DNA of 64,000 nt from NCBI GenBank assembly GCA_040387835.1, contig JAZKCZ010000002.1:791276-855275 (forward strand), written 5' to 3'. The position numbers and the translations under genes are program-made. Source of the DNA: Myxococcota bacterium. Lineage in GTDB: Bacteria > Myxococcota > UBA727 > JABDBI01. Below, in pieces: positions 7,758 to 16,791 of this stretch. Each line of letters begins with the position of its first letter. Within the stretch, counting starts at the first letter, position 1. Below the pieces are notes generated by a model. That model saw only the letters and a list, made by a program, of their open reading frames with translations. It was not told the DNA's origin and searched no databases.

Positions 7758-8533
7758 GCTAAAATTCTCTCATAATCTGTGTGTTCTAAATCTTCAGCCC
7801 TGGATTTCGGGTTAATGTTTAGGTTCAGTAAAATGGATTCAATGTTTTCGTATTCTGAAAGTGAGTTGGTTAAAACTTTTCTTCTCATAGAAAAAGCCGC
7901 TTTTACTAAATGAACAAACTTGTCCCAGTCGCCTCTGAATGGATTTGCTTTGGGCCTTAGACAGATGACGCTGGATTCAACTTTGGGAGGTGGCCAAAAT
8001 ACTTCAGGAGCTACCACTTCGATAATACTAATGTCGAATCTGGATTGGAGCAGCACGGATAAGAGGCCGTACGTTTTTGAATGGGGGCCAGCCGCAATTC
8101 GGTCTGCCACTTCTTTTTGTATGAGGTAAACGGCACCTAAAATTTGATCAAATATTCTGGCGGTCTCAAAAAAAAGTGTACCGCTTAAATGATAGGGCAG
8201 ATTGCCACTTAGGACGAACGGTTGTGACTCTGGTGAGCTTTCAAAAAAAGTGGTGGCATTGGCTTCATGCAAAATCAATTTGCCAGCGTCAATTTGAGAC
8301 AGAAAAGTGTTTTGCAAAATAGGAATTAAGTCGCGGTCTCTCTCGATAGCATGGACGATGGCGCCTTTGACCAAAAGGCTTTTGGTTAGCGCGCCGAGAC
8401 CTGCACCGATTTCGTATACCGGGGTTTCGTTTGAGGTTCGCAGCGAACAAATCGCATCAGCGATACGTGATAACAAACCCTCGTCTTGGAGAAAATTTTG
8501 CCCAAAGGACTTTTTGGGCGTGTAACTGCGCAT
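7748..8533 (-). CDS. rsmA: 16S rRNA dimethyladenosine transferase RsmA (KsgA)
   Basis: RsmA dimethylates A1518 and A1519 of 16S rRNA late in 30S assembly. The 261 residues start with the family hallmark KKSFGQNFLQDEG. SAM motif VYEIGAGLGALTKSLL, the NLPYHLSG catalytic motif and the C-terminal AFSMRRKVLTNSL helix follow. The start codon shares one base with the secA stop (TGATG), indicating coupling. Confidence 0.97.
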   Translation of the reverse strand: MRSYTPKKSFGQNFLQDEGLLSRIADAICSLRTSNETPVYEIGAGLGALTKSLLVKGAIVHAIERDRDLIPILQNTFLSQIDAGKLILHEANATTFFESSPESQPFVLSGNLPYHLSGTLFFETARIFDQILGAVYLIQKEVADRIAAGPHSKTYGLLSVLLQSRFDISIIEVVAPEVFWPPPKVESSVICLRPKANPFRGDWDKFVHLVKAAFSMRRKVLTNSLSEYENIESILLNLNINPKSRAEDLEHTDYERILACL

Positions 8534-11295
8534 CAGGATTTTCGTCGCCTTTGGGCTCTGTTTTGCTGTGGCTCTGCATTGGCAGCTGGAAGGGCAAGCG
8601 CTTCGGCGCCAGGCTCTTTGCCGCGACCTAGTTTTTGGGCAACGGCTTGTTGTTGCTTAGCTTCTTTTTGCATGGCTTCGAGCATGGCCATATCTGCCAT
8701 CATTTGCTCGCGAGAGGCCAGTTTGATTTCTGCTTTAAAAATTCTTTCTAACACTGCGCTACGCAATTGAGCGCGCATGGTGTTGAAGATCAAGAAGCCT
8801 TCTTTTTTATATTCTTGCTTTGGATCTTTTTGCGCATAGCCTCTGAAGTGAATGCCTTCACGCAAATGATCCATGGCTTGAAGATGGTTTTTCCAAAATT
8901 GATCGATAATCTGCAAGTAGATTAATCTTTCAACGCGTCTGATTAACTCGACATCGACCTCTTTTTCTTTCTTATTGTACGCAGCGGTTAGCTGGCGATA
9001 CAAATGATCCATCAATTCATCGCGTTGATGCGGCAGGCTTGCAGGATCGACGTTAACGCCTGTGAGGGCAAAAAGATCGGCGCAGAGTTCGTGCAGTTTC
9101 CATTCGTTGACCGGGGTTTTTTCAGGGCAGGCAATGGCTACCAAGTTGACGATGGTTTCCTCGACCAAATCGAATACCAATTTCTTGATATTTTCGTTGC
9201 CGAGCACTTGCTTTCTGAGTGAGTAAATCGCACCGCGCTGTTGATTCATGACATCGTCGTATTCAATTAGCTGTTTACGCGAATCAAAATGAAAACCTTC
9301 AACGCGCTTTTGCGCATTTTCGATTGATTTGGAAACCCAGGGGTGCTCGATGGGCTCGCCGTCTTTCATGCCCAGCTTTTCCATCACGGTAATCATGCGG
9401 TCGGAGCCGAAGATGCGCATTAGATCATCTTGAAGAGATAGGTAGAAACGGCTGGATCCTGGATCACCTTGTCTTCCCGCGCGGCCCCTTAATTGGTTGT
9501 CGATTCGTCTAGATTCATGACGTTCGGTACCGATGATTCGAAGGCCGCCCGCTTCGAGAACTTTTTGCTTATCTTCTCTACAAATCTGTTCGGATTTTTC
9601 GAGCTCTTTAGCGTAAAGCGCGATGGCTTTTTCTTGGAATTCTTTGCGTGCTTCATCAGGGACAATGAGGTCAGGCTTTCCCGATAAAAAGGCAAATTCG
9701 GCGACTTGCTGATCCGACTCAGACAACTGTCTGGCGACGGCACTTCGGGCCATGAACTCAGGATCACCGCCTAAGATAATATCCGTTCCTCGACCGGCCA
9801 TGTTGGTCGCAATGGTGACGGATTTCAGTCTTCCTGCTTGAGAAATAATACCGGCTTCATCCCGATGCTTTTTGGCGTTGAGCACGTGATGGCCAATGCC
9901 TAGTTTGCCAAGGCCCTTAGCTAGGATTTCGGATTTTTCGACGGATACCGTACCGACTAAGACGGGCTGGCCTTTTTCATGGGCAGTTTTGATATCTTCG
10001 ATAATGACTTCGAATTTTTCACGTTCCGTTTTGTAAACTTGATCCAGCTCGTCAGAGCGCACCATGCTGCGGTTGGTGGGAATGACCAATACGTCTAAGT
10101 CGTAAATTTTAGCGAATTCTTCTGCTTCGGTATCGGCCGTTCCGGTCATACCGCTGAGCTTTTTGTACATTCGGAAATAGTTTTGGAAGGTGATGGTCGC
10201 CAGTGTGTGGTTTTCCGCTTGAATGCGAACGCTTTCTTTGGCTTCGATGGCTTGATGCAATCCATCTGACCAACGACGACCGTACATAAGACGACCGGTG
10301 TGTTCATCCACAATGACCACTTCGCCGCGCTCGATGACGTAGTCGATGTCGCGTTTGAAAATCGAGTGCGCTCTGAGCGCTTGATTAAGATGATGCAGTG
10401 TTTCTAAGTTAATTGGATCGTAGAGATTTTCGACTTCGAGCAGCTTTTCAGCTTTTTCGATGCCGGATTCGGTGAGCATGACTGCTCGGCTTTTTTCATC
10501 GATGCTGTAATCAACGTCTTTACGAAGCCTCGGGATAACCGAATTTGTTAGCTTGTATTTTTCGCTGCTTTCTTCGGCTGGACCTGAGATAATCAGCGGA
10601 GTTCTAGCTTCGTCGATTAGAATAGAATCCACTTCGTCGACGATAGCGAATTGATGGCCGCGTTGCACGTAGTCGTTCAAATCGAACTTCATATTATCGC
10701 GCAAATAATCGAAGCCGAATTCGTTATTTTGGCCGTAGGTGATGTCTGCGAGGTATGCTTGTTTTTTTTGTTCGTCTTGTGTTTGCGGGATAACCACGCC
10801 GACACTGAGGCCTAAGAATCGATAGATGCGGCCCATCCAGTCAGCATCTCGGGAGGCCAAGTAATCATTGACGGTCACCACGTGAACGCCGCGACCGGTT
10901 AGAGCGTTTAATACCGCGGGCAATGTAGCGGTTAAGGTTTTTCCTTCACCGGTACGCATTTCGGAAATATGGCCCATGTGTAGCGCCATACCGCCGAGCA
11001 GCTGTACATCAAAGTGACGCATGTTAAGAACGCGCTTGCTGGCTTCACGGACGATGGCGAATACTTCGTTAAGATGAATATCGAGCACGCTGTTGACGTG
11101 TTCTTTGCTGTTGTCATCTGCGCAGGCAGCCGTGATTTCGGTTTTGAGACTTTGCAGCCTGCCGACGAGTTTTTCGTCTGAAAGCGTTGAAATTTGAGGT
11201 TCCAAGGCATTGATTGCGGCAACTCGGGGTAGGAGTGCTTTGATTTCACGGTCGTTTTTGGTTCCAAAAATTTTGGTCAGAAAGCGCGTCAGCAT
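8533..11295 (-). CDS. secA: preprotein translocase ATPase SecA
   Basis: SecA drives Sec-dependent export through SecYEG. The 920 residues have Walker A MRTGEGKTLTATLP (about 112-125), FAIVDEVDSILIDEARTPL (DEAD motor), the preprotein crosslinking and scaffold regions, and GTDIILGGD plus GRAGRQGDPG in NBD2. The usual C-terminal zinc motif (CxCxSGKKYKKCCG) is missing: the tail is Gln/Ala-rich and ends QQNRAQRRRKS with no cysteine. SecB and lipid binding by that motif are therefore probably absent. It is the first gene of a four-gene leftward operon. Confidence 0.97.
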   Translation of the reverse strand: MLTRFLTKIFGTKNDREIKALLPRVAAINALEPQISTLSDEKLVGRLQSLKTEITAACADDNSKEHVNSVLDIHLNEVFAIVREASKRVLNMRHFDVQLLGGMALHMGHISEMRTGEGKTLTATLPAVLNALTGRGVHVVTVNDYLASRDADWMGRIYRFLGLSVGVVIPQTQDEQKKQAYLADITYGQNNEFGFDYLRDNMKFDLNDYVQRGHQFAIVDEVDSILIDEARTPLIISGPAEESSEKYKLTNSVIPRLRKDVDYSIDEKSRAVMLTESGIEKAEKLLEVENLYDPINLETLHHLNQALRAHSIFKRDIDYVIERGEVVIVDEHTGRLMYGRRWSDGLHQAIEAKESVRIQAENHTLATITFQNYFRMYKKLSGMTGTADTEAEEFAKIYDLDVLVIPTNRSMVRSDELDQVYKTEREKFEVIIEDIKTAHEKGQPVLVGTVSVEKSEILAKGLGKLGIGHHVLNAKKHRDEAGIISQAGRLKSVTIATNMAGRGTDIILGGDPEFMARSAVARQLSESDQQVAEFAFLSGKPDLIVPDEARKEFQEKAIALYAKELEKSEQICREDKQKVLEAGGLRIIGTERHESRRIDNQLRGRAGRQGDPGSSRFYLSLQDDLMRIFGSDRMITVMEKLGMKDGEPIEHPWVSKSIENAQKRVEGFHFDSRKQLIEYDDVMNQQRGAIYSLRKQVLGNENIKKLVFDLVEETIVNLVAIACPEKTPVNEWKLHELCADLFALTGVNVDPASLPHQRDELMDHLYRQLTAAYNKKEKEVDVELIRRVERLIYLQIIDQFWKNHLQAMDHLREGIHFRGYAQKDPKQEYKKEGFLIFNTMRAQLRSAVLERIFKAEIKLASREQMMADMAMLEAMQKEAKQQQAVAQKLGRGKEPGAEALALPAANAEPQQNRAQRRRKS

Positions 11296-11354
11296 GGGTC
11301 AGAGTGGTACAGAATCTAACTTATATGGTCAAGCAGCCGTTTGTGAGCTATGGC

Positions 11355-11918
11355 ATGGCAGATATGCTTAAGCGCTGCTCTTGGGTGGGTGAGGGTAAGG
11401 CTCACTACGAACATTATCATGATACCGAATGGGGCGTACCGGTCCACGAAGACGCTAAGCATTTTGAAATGCTAATTTTGGAAGGCGCTCAAGCTGGCCT
11501 CAGTTGGGAGACGATTTTAAAACGGCGCGGGGGATATCGAGCGGTGTTTCATCGGTTCAACCCAGAGAAAGCTGCGCGCATGAGTGATGCTGAACTTGAA
11601 GAGGCTCTGCTGAACCCGGGCATTATTAGAAATCGCCTGAAAGTGTTCTCAGTGCGCAAGAACGCCTTGGCGTTTTTGGCTATTCAAAAAGAATTTGGCA
11701 GCTTTGATGCTTATGTTTGGGGTTTTGTGAACAATAAAACCATTGTAAATCGCCCAGCCTCCCTGAAAGATATCGCGGTTTCTTCTAAAGAGTCGGATGC
11801 TTTGTCCAAGGATCTGAAAAAGCGAGGCATGAGTTTTGTGGGTAGCACTATTATATATGCTTACTTACAGGCGACTGGTTTGGTGGATGACCATCAAAAG
11901 CAATGTTGGCGCGCTTAG
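11355..11918 (+). CDS. tag: DNA-3-methyladenine glycosylase I
   Basis: Tag excises 3-methyladenine from alkylated DNA in base-excision repair. The core RCSWVGEGKAHYEHYHDTEW, the EGAQAGLSWETILKRR active-site region and the zinc ligands (Cys in RCSW, His in YHDTEW, and HQKQC near the end) are present. The frame is open from 11304, but homologues begin just before the RCSW motif. I favour ATG 11355 or 11364. The gene is transcribed away from secA. Confidence 0.92.
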   Translation: MADMLKRCSWVGEGKAHYEHYHDTEWGVPVHEDAKHFEMLILEGAQAGLSWETILKRRGGYRAVFHRFNPEKAARMSDAELEEALLNPGIIRNRLKVFSVRKNALAFLAIQKEFGSFDAYVWGFVNNKTIVNRPASLKDIAVSSKESDALSKDLKKRGMSFVGSTIIYAYLQATGLVDDHQKQCWRA

Positions 11919-11964
11919 CGAATATTCGTTGCTGCGTTCGGGTTGTCCCAGAAGGAGAATGCGA

Positions 11965-12594
11965 ATGAAACATCATTTTTTGGGCGCGCTACTTTTGTTG
12001 GCATGCAATTTGAGCTTTGCGGAAAGCGTCAGGGATAAATCTATTGCAGCTGCGAAGACTGGAGATGCGGCAATGTTCGAACAATTGATTTCGACTCAGC
12101 CTGGCGAAATTGATAAGCATGTTGCCACTTACGCTTGTGAAGAAGGGCATGTCGATATTCTCGAATTAATCGATCTTTATGATCAGAAGATAAACCCTGC
12201 TTCCTGCGCACTGGCTGCTACCAGAGGCAATCATGAGAACGCTGTTCACTGGTTATATAAAAAATTTGGCGATAAAATTTTGGGTGTCGGCGGGGATATC
12301 TTGGTGAACCGCATGGTTGAAAACACAAATTTGGTATTGCTTAACTGGTTTAATTTACACTTTGGTCTAGAGGACTCTCGTTCTGAAAGCGCGCTTGTCT
12401 TGGCTGCAAAGAATGACAAAGGGCCTAACTACGCAGTGTTTCGTTGGTTGCTTGACCATCGCTTCCCTCTGCCGCTGGTCACCGGCGGTGCTAATGCGAT
12501 CAGAGAAAGCCGGGAACTCATGAACATTTTGAATAGCTACTCAAGCAAGGAGCCTTACCGTAAAGAATTGCCCCGATTCAAAACCGGGCGCTAG
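11965..12594 (+). CDS. secreted ankyrin-like protein
   Basis: The 209-residue protein has a clear signal peptide (HHFLGALLLLACNLSFA, cleavage before ES) and about four degenerate ankyrin-type units. Examples are SIAAAKTGDAAMFEQLI, ATYACEEGHVDILELI and ALAATRGNHENAVHWLYKK. ATG 11965 has GAAGGAG 7 bases upstream. The product is expected in the periplasm or outside the cell. No exact family is recognised. A long palindromic repeat follows the stop within 5 bases. Confidence 0.8.
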   Translation: MKHHFLGALLLLACNLSFAESVRDKSIAAAKTGDAAMFEQLISTQPGEIDKHVATYACEEGHVDILELIDLYDQKINPASCALAATRGNHENAVHWLYKKFGDKILGVGGDILVNRMVENTNLVLLNWFNLHFGLEDSRSESALVLAAKNDKGPNYAVFRWLLDHRFPLPLVTGGANAIRESRELMNILNSYSSKEPYRKELPRFKTGR

Positions 12595-12597
12595 TTT

Positions 12598-12667
12598 GTC
12601 ATCCCGGCCTTGAGCCGGGATCCAGCGTTGTACATGGGGCTGGGCCCCGGCTCAAGGCCGGGGTGAC
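12598..12667. repeat. palindromic repeat, GTCATCCCGGCC family (full copy)
   Basis: Two 28-base arms, GTCATCCCGGCCTTGAGCCG... and its near-complement, differ at three positions and flank a 14-base loop. Each arm is itself a small palindrome (CCGGCcttgaGCCGG), so the element can fold as a nested hairpin. Related arms occur at 15400, 16690, 33945 and 63911. It lies between the stop of the ankyrin gene and the convergent oxidoreductase gene and may also act as a terminator. Confidence 0.9.
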
Positions 12668-12676
12668 ATCTAATCT

Positions 12677-13324
12677 CTAAGCCGATTTTAATAGCTTTAA
12701 CGCATGTCCCCATTGGTTTTTAGCGAAGCCAGGTATGCACCAAAGCATCGCCAAGGGCTCGATGGCTCTGGCCGCTTCGACGGGGCCCATATCTTCGGCG
12801 TCCCAGCCCCATTTGAGTAGGATTTCTCGAACATTGTTTTTGCTGAGGGTGCTGTTACCGCAGATGAACATCGTGGGTCTTTGACCACCGAAATCGGGGT
12901 GGACCATGTGTTGGTAACCGACGCAGCTGAAGGCTTTCACGAAGTTTGCTTTGGGGCAAATTTTTTGCAAGCGCTCCATTAGGGATTCACCCGGGCCGGT
13001 GAAGTAGGGAAGGATGCCGTTTACGGGCTCGCCGGAAATGGGATTGGTGGCATCGATGATGGTTTTGCCTTTGAGCCTTATGGGGCCGCATGATTCGAGT
13101 ACCTTTTCGGCAGCATGGCCTTTGACAGCTAAAACAATCAATTCGCCAAACTCGGCGGCTTGCTCGAAAGTTCCTGTCTGCGCCGTGGATCCGGCGACGC
13201 TTTTCCAGGATTCGAGCTTGCTTGGCTCTCTGGAGCCCCGCATCACTTCATAGCCTTCTTTTAAAAAGCCGTTCGCTAAAACTTCGCCGACCATACCAGA
13301 ACCCAATATGCCTACTCTAATCAT
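12677..13324 (-). CDS. NAD(P)-binding oxidoreductase, F420-dependent NADP reductase-like
   Basis: The 215 residues begin with a Rossmann motif RVGILGSGMVGEVLANGF and the NADP-favouring RGSREPSK turn. Later come ELIVLAVKGHAAEKVL and TIIDATNPISG, as in the F420_oxidored (PF03807) family. Many members lack any F420 partner, and no F420 genes are seen here, so the substrate is unknown. It lies 8 bases downstream of priA on the same strand and is probably co-transcribed. Confidence 0.8.
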   Translation of the reverse strand: MIRVGILGSGMVGEVLANGFLKEGYEVMRGSREPSKLESWKSVAGSTAQTGTFEQAAEFGELIVLAVKGHAAEKVLESCGPIRLKGKTIIDATNPISGEPVNGILPYFTGPGESLMERLQKICPKANFVKAFSCVGYQHMVHPDFGGQRPTMFICGNSTLSKNNVREILLKWGWDAEDMGPVEAARAIEPLAMLWCIPGFAKNQWGHALKLLKSA

Positions 13325-13332
13325 GACGAGGA

Positions 13333-15369
13333 TTAGAGCATTTGAACCGGATCAATGTCAATGGTCATTCGAGCATTTTTGAGCTTCAGCGTTGGTAAAT
13401 CTTTTAGGATTTCACATCGTAGCGTGTGTGTGGCACTGCGAAGGTAGAGTTGAATGCGCCATTTGTTTCGAAGTCTTTCAATGGGAGCAGGTGCGGGCCC
13501 GAGCAGAGAAGACGCTGTAGTTAATTTCGGTTTAAGAAAATCGAAGATTTGAGTGGCGGCAGTTTGTGCTGCGGTTTGGTCTTCAGATTCGACGCGAATC
13601 AATGCTGAACGGACATAAGGTGGCTGTTTGCATTCTTTGCGGTGCTCTGCGTCAATCTCTGAAAATCGATTGATGTCGTGCGCTTTAACGCAGGAAAAAA
13701 CCGGGTTTGCGGGATCGAAAGTTTGAATCAGCACTCGGCCTGGGGTATCCCGCCTGCCGGCTCTGCCTGCAACCTGGGTTAGTAGTTGGAAGGTTCTTTC
13801 TGAGGCTCTGAAATCGGGCATCGACAGACCAATATCGGCCAGAATAACCCCTACCAAAGACAGGCCGGGAAAATCGTGACCCTTGGCGCTCATTTGCGTA
13901 CCGATTAATATGTTTGCTTTGCCACTTCTAACTTCGTTTAAGATTTGGTTCATCTTGGCCGGTGTGTTGGCTGAGTCTCGATCTAAGCGGACGATTCTTG
14001 CGTCCGGGAAAAACAGCTGCACTTCTTTTTCGACACGCTCGGTGCCCAGGCCGAGGCATAACAGTGGGCCTTCATGGCAATCAGGGCAGTGCTTAAGTAG
14101 TGGCACACGGTAGTCGCATTGGTGGCATTGGAGCAGATTGGTTCGCTGATGGTAGGTGAGAGATACTGAACAATGAGGGCACTGCACCAAATGACCACAG
14201 GAATCGCAAACAGCAATCGGTGCATAACCGCGGCGGTTTAAGAAAAGTAAGACCTGCTCGCCCCTATTCAGCGTCTCGGTCATGGCTGTACGCAGAGGAC
14301 CTGACAGGATGCACATGCTTTGACCATCGGATTGGCTGCGGTCGCCTTTTTGGACCGTGTCATGCAGGGCGCGTGATTTTAAATCGATGATTTCTATGGT
14401 GGGCAGTTTGGAGTCAGGGCTTGCTCTATTTTTAAGATACAGATGTGCGAGGCGGCCTCGTTCAGCGCCGACTCTGCTTTCAAGAGAGGGAGTGGCTGAG
14501 CCCAGCACAATGCTGGCCCCTTCTTGTTGCGCGCGCCACAGAGCAACGTCCCGGGCATGGTATCTAGGCGTGTCATCTTGTTTGTAGCTTGGGTCGTGCT
14601 CTTCATCGACAATGATTAGGCCTAAATTAGGTAGTGGCGCAAACAAAGCAGAGCGCGCGCCAAGGACAATCCGAGGCTCGTCTTTTAATAGGCTCTCAAA
14701 GGCATCGCGGCGTTCGGTGTTTTTAAGACCGGAGTGCAACATGATGGGCTCTGCATCCAGTTGGTCAGCGAAACGCTGCTTGAGCTGGGGTGTTAAAGCG
14801 ATTTCGGGCACGACCAGCAAAACGCTCTTGCCCTGGGCGAGCGCCCACTCGGTGGCATGAATATAAACTTCGGTTTTACCGGAACCGGTGACGCCTTCTA
14901 GTAGAAATGCCTTTTTATCTGACGAAATGATTTCTTTCAAAGCGGCGGCTTGTTCAGAGTTTAGTTGGACAGACTTGCTGGTTGAGTCTGCCAGCGCGTA
15001 AGCCTTTTTTCTGCGCCGCTTAGGCAGCTTATCCTTCAACATGGTTCGCGGTGTATCCGGCGGTAGGCACAGCCGAATCACTTCCCCAAGCGGTGCCATG
15101 TAATACTCGGCCACAAAACGGCAAAGCTCAAGCTGACGCGTGGTCACGCAAGGCTCCGTATCCAGCAAAACCTCAACGCTTTTGAGGCCAGGCGGGGCTT
15201 CGCTTCTTTCTGTGCTGGCTTCAGTAACCACCCCAACCACTGGCCGGTTCCTCAAATTAACTTTCACGCGCCGACCCACCAAATCATCCGCCCAAAATGC
15301 TTCAGGCAAATGATAGGTCAAACTGTCTGGAACACCAGCAGCTGGCACACTGACTTCAATAAGGGGCAT
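13333..15369 (-). CDS. priA: primosomal replication restart helicase PriA
   Basis: PriA reloads the replisome at stalled forks. The 678 residues have the N-terminal 3'BD, helicase Walker A LLEGVTGSGKTEVYIHA (about 159), DEEHDPSYKQDD, and a zinc module with four CxxC-type pairs (CDSC, CPHC, CHQC, CPDC). The helicase lobe motif QVAGRAGRRDTPG follows. The start ATG is at 15369, and the upstream DNA carries half of the palindromic repeat. A copy of this 5' region recurs at 16643-16701. Confidence 0.96.
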   Translation of the reverse strand: MPLIEVSVPAAGVPDSLTYHLPEAFWADDLVGRRVKVNLRNRPVVGVVTEASTERSEAPPGLKSVEVLLDTEPCVTTRQLELCRFVAEYYMAPLGEVIRLCLPPDTPRTMLKDKLPKRRRKKAYALADSTSKSVQLNSEQAAALKEIISSDKKAFLLEGVTGSGKTEVYIHATEWALAQGKSVLLVVPEIALTPQLKQRFADQLDAEPIMLHSGLKNTERRDAFESLLKDEPRIVLGARSALFAPLPNLGLIIVDEEHDPSYKQDDTPRYHARDVALWRAQQEGASIVLGSATPSLESRVGAERGRLAHLYLKNRASPDSKLPTIEIIDLKSRALHDTVQKGDRSQSDGQSMCILSGPLRTAMTETLNRGEQVLLFLNRRGYAPIAVCDSCGHLVQCPHCSVSLTYHQRTNLLQCHQCDYRVPLLKHCPDCHEGPLLCLGLGTERVEKEVQLFFPDARIVRLDRDSANTPAKMNQILNEVRSGKANILIGTQMSAKGHDFPGLSLVGVILADIGLSMPDFRASERTFQLLTQVAGRAGRRDTPGRVLIQTFDPANPVFSCVKAHDINRFSEIDAEHRKECKQPPYVRSALIRVESEDQTAAQTAATQIFDFLKPKLTTASSLLGPAPAPIERLRNKWRIQLYLRSATHTLRCEILKDLPTLKLKNARMTIDIDPVQML

Positions 15370-15399
15370 ATATATTGAATGCCACGAAACGCCCTTATT

Positions 15400-15428
15400 G
15401 TCATCCCGGCCACCGAGCCGGCATCCAG
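15400..15428. repeat. palindromic repeat, single arm
   Basis: GTCATCCCGGCC-ACC-GAGCCGGCATCCAG is one arm of the repeat seen in full at 12598. It sits in the short divergent gap between priA and the DUF2177 gene, where it may overlap their promoters. Confidence 0.8.
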
Positions 15429-15444
15429 AAACTTATGATATCCT

Positions 15445-15864
15445 ATGCCCATGGGAAGAATCTTGCTCAGCTACGGCTGCACCGTTGGTCTTGTTATCCT
15501 GCTCGATGTTTTGTGGCTCTCTGTGATGATGCCGGTTTTATATAAGCCTCGGATGGCCCACTTGTTGGCTGATCACATGGTTTATGCTGCTGCGCCTGTC
15601 TTTTATCTATTATATGCCTTTGGGCTCTACTGGTTTGTGATTAGCCCAAGCCAGGGTGAATCTAATTGGTTGGCTATTTTTGCGACCGGCGCCCTGTTTG
15701 GCTTGGTGGCCTACGGGACTTACGATTTGACTAATCAGGTGACCCTAAGGGGCTGGCCGGTGATCATCACAATTATTGATTTGGTCTGGGGCGGTGCAAT
15801 GGCAGGAATTGTCTGCGTTTTAGCGGTTTTTTTGACGACTAAGATTTTTACTGTTTTTAATTAA
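15445..15864 (+). CDS. DUF2177 family membrane protein
   Basis: The 139-residue integral membrane protein has about four membrane helices. The conserved DUF2177 stretch GTYDLTNQVTLRGWP lies between helices three and four. The function of the family is unknown; members are widespread in proteobacteria, often near unrelated genes. ATG 15445 (or 15451) starts 16 bases after the repeat arm. It is followed after 7 bases by the ParB-like domain gene. Confidence 0.85.
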   Translation: MPMGRILLSYGCTVGLVILLDVLWLSVMMPVLYKPRMAHLLADHMVYAAAPVFYLLYAFGLYWFVISPSQGESNWLAIFATGALFGLVAYGTYDLTNQVTLRGWPVIITIIDLVWGGAMAGIVCVLAVFLTTKIFTVFN

Positions 15865-15871
15865 TCTAAAG

Positions 15872-16606
15872 ATGCGGACAATAGATGGTAACATATTTAG
15901 TATGCCTGTGGCTTTCGAAAGAAAAGAAATCTCATCCTCTCCTCGTATGGGACAGGAAGGGCGATCTCCCGACTCGCGTGCTGATATTGAGGAAGGCCAG
16001 TTCAAGGATAGTTTTGAACTTATGCCTAGAGAGATGGAGTCCCCGATTGACCCTCGCCTACCTTCTGAGGACATGGATAAGGTGGTCATTGGTAGGTCTG
16101 CGAACGCTTTAGGTCTTAATTTGGCTGAATCTGTAGCTGCAGCCGTGCCGCAGAAGCTTAAATCTCAAGTTGCAAATTTCAGGCCTTCATCAGCGCATTT
16201 TGCGTACTCGACTCAGCTAGAAAAAGGCAATCAAATAGAGGTTATGTCTCTTACCGAATTGGATAAGACCCGGGGAGAAGAAGGCAAAGACGCTTTTCAG
16301 GCGGACCGATTCGTTAGTTGCCTGAACGCCATGCTCCAGGGAGACCCGCTGCCACCAGTTAGGATTGATTTTGACGAAAATGGTAAACCCTGGTTGGCGG
16401 ATGGCTTTCACCGGGTTTATGCTGCAGCATGCTTGGGTTTTGGCTCAGTTCCAGTTGAGTTTAGTGCTACAAAAGCTGAAGCTGCTGCACAAATTAGGCG
16501 CACTGCCGATGAGCAGTATCAGAAATCTCAAGCCGACCGCTTGTCTTTAGCAAGTGCCAGTCCGGTTCAGAAATGGGTGCCTAAAAGTGCACGGCTTCAA
16601 CGATAA
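15872..16606 (+). CDS. ParB/sulfiredoxin-like domain protein
   Basis: The 244-residue product has a disordered, charged N-terminal half and a C-terminal ParB-like nuclease/sulfiredoxin fold. The segment LPPVRIDFDENGKPWLADGF with HRVYAAACLGFGSVPVEF holds the G-x-HR motif of that fold. There is no HTH and no partner ParA, so a partition role is unlikely. Stand-alone domains of this kind occur in mobile elements and regulators. An internal ATG at 15902 is an alternative start. Weak ribosome-binding sites leave the choice open. Confidence 0.6.
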   Translation: MRTIDGNIFSMPVAFERKEISSSPRMGQEGRSPDSRADIEEGQFKDSFELMPREMESPIDPRLPSEDMDKVVIGRSANALGLNLAESVAAAVPQKLKSQVANFRPSSAHFAYSTQLEKGNQIEVMSLTELDKTRGEEGKDAFQADRFVSCLNAMLQGDPLPPVRIDFDENGKPWLADGFHRVYAAACLGFGSVPVEFSATKAEAAAQIRRTADEQYQKSQADRLSLASASPVQKWVPKSARLQR

Positions 16607-16642
16607 CGCTGGCATGCTAGTCTGGATCTCCCTCACGGCACA

Positions 16643-16701
16643 AGCAGCAGGCACGCTGACTTCAATGAATGCCACGAAACGCCTTCATTGTCATCCCGGC
16701 C
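16643..16701. repeat. partial duplicate of the priA start region
   Basis: This non-coding stretch matches 15337-15411, the first codons of priA read in reverse plus its upstream region and repeat arm. Differences are a few substitutions and a 16-base deletion that removes the priA start codon. It appears to be a recombination scar carried with the palindromic repeat. The rest of the 16607-16791 gap shows no gene. Confidence 0.75.
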
Positions 16702-16791
16702 TAGAGAGTTGTATACTTGTCAAAACTGACGCGACCCTTTATACCTGACCTTATATCTTTACTTGGATGTGCTTTGAGGTAACAGGAACCC

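Noticed and set aside
15872..16606. Second ParB partition protein
   Set aside because: Only the ParB-like nuclease/sulfiredoxin fold is seen; the HTH, the ParA-contact motif and any adjacent ParA or parS are missing.
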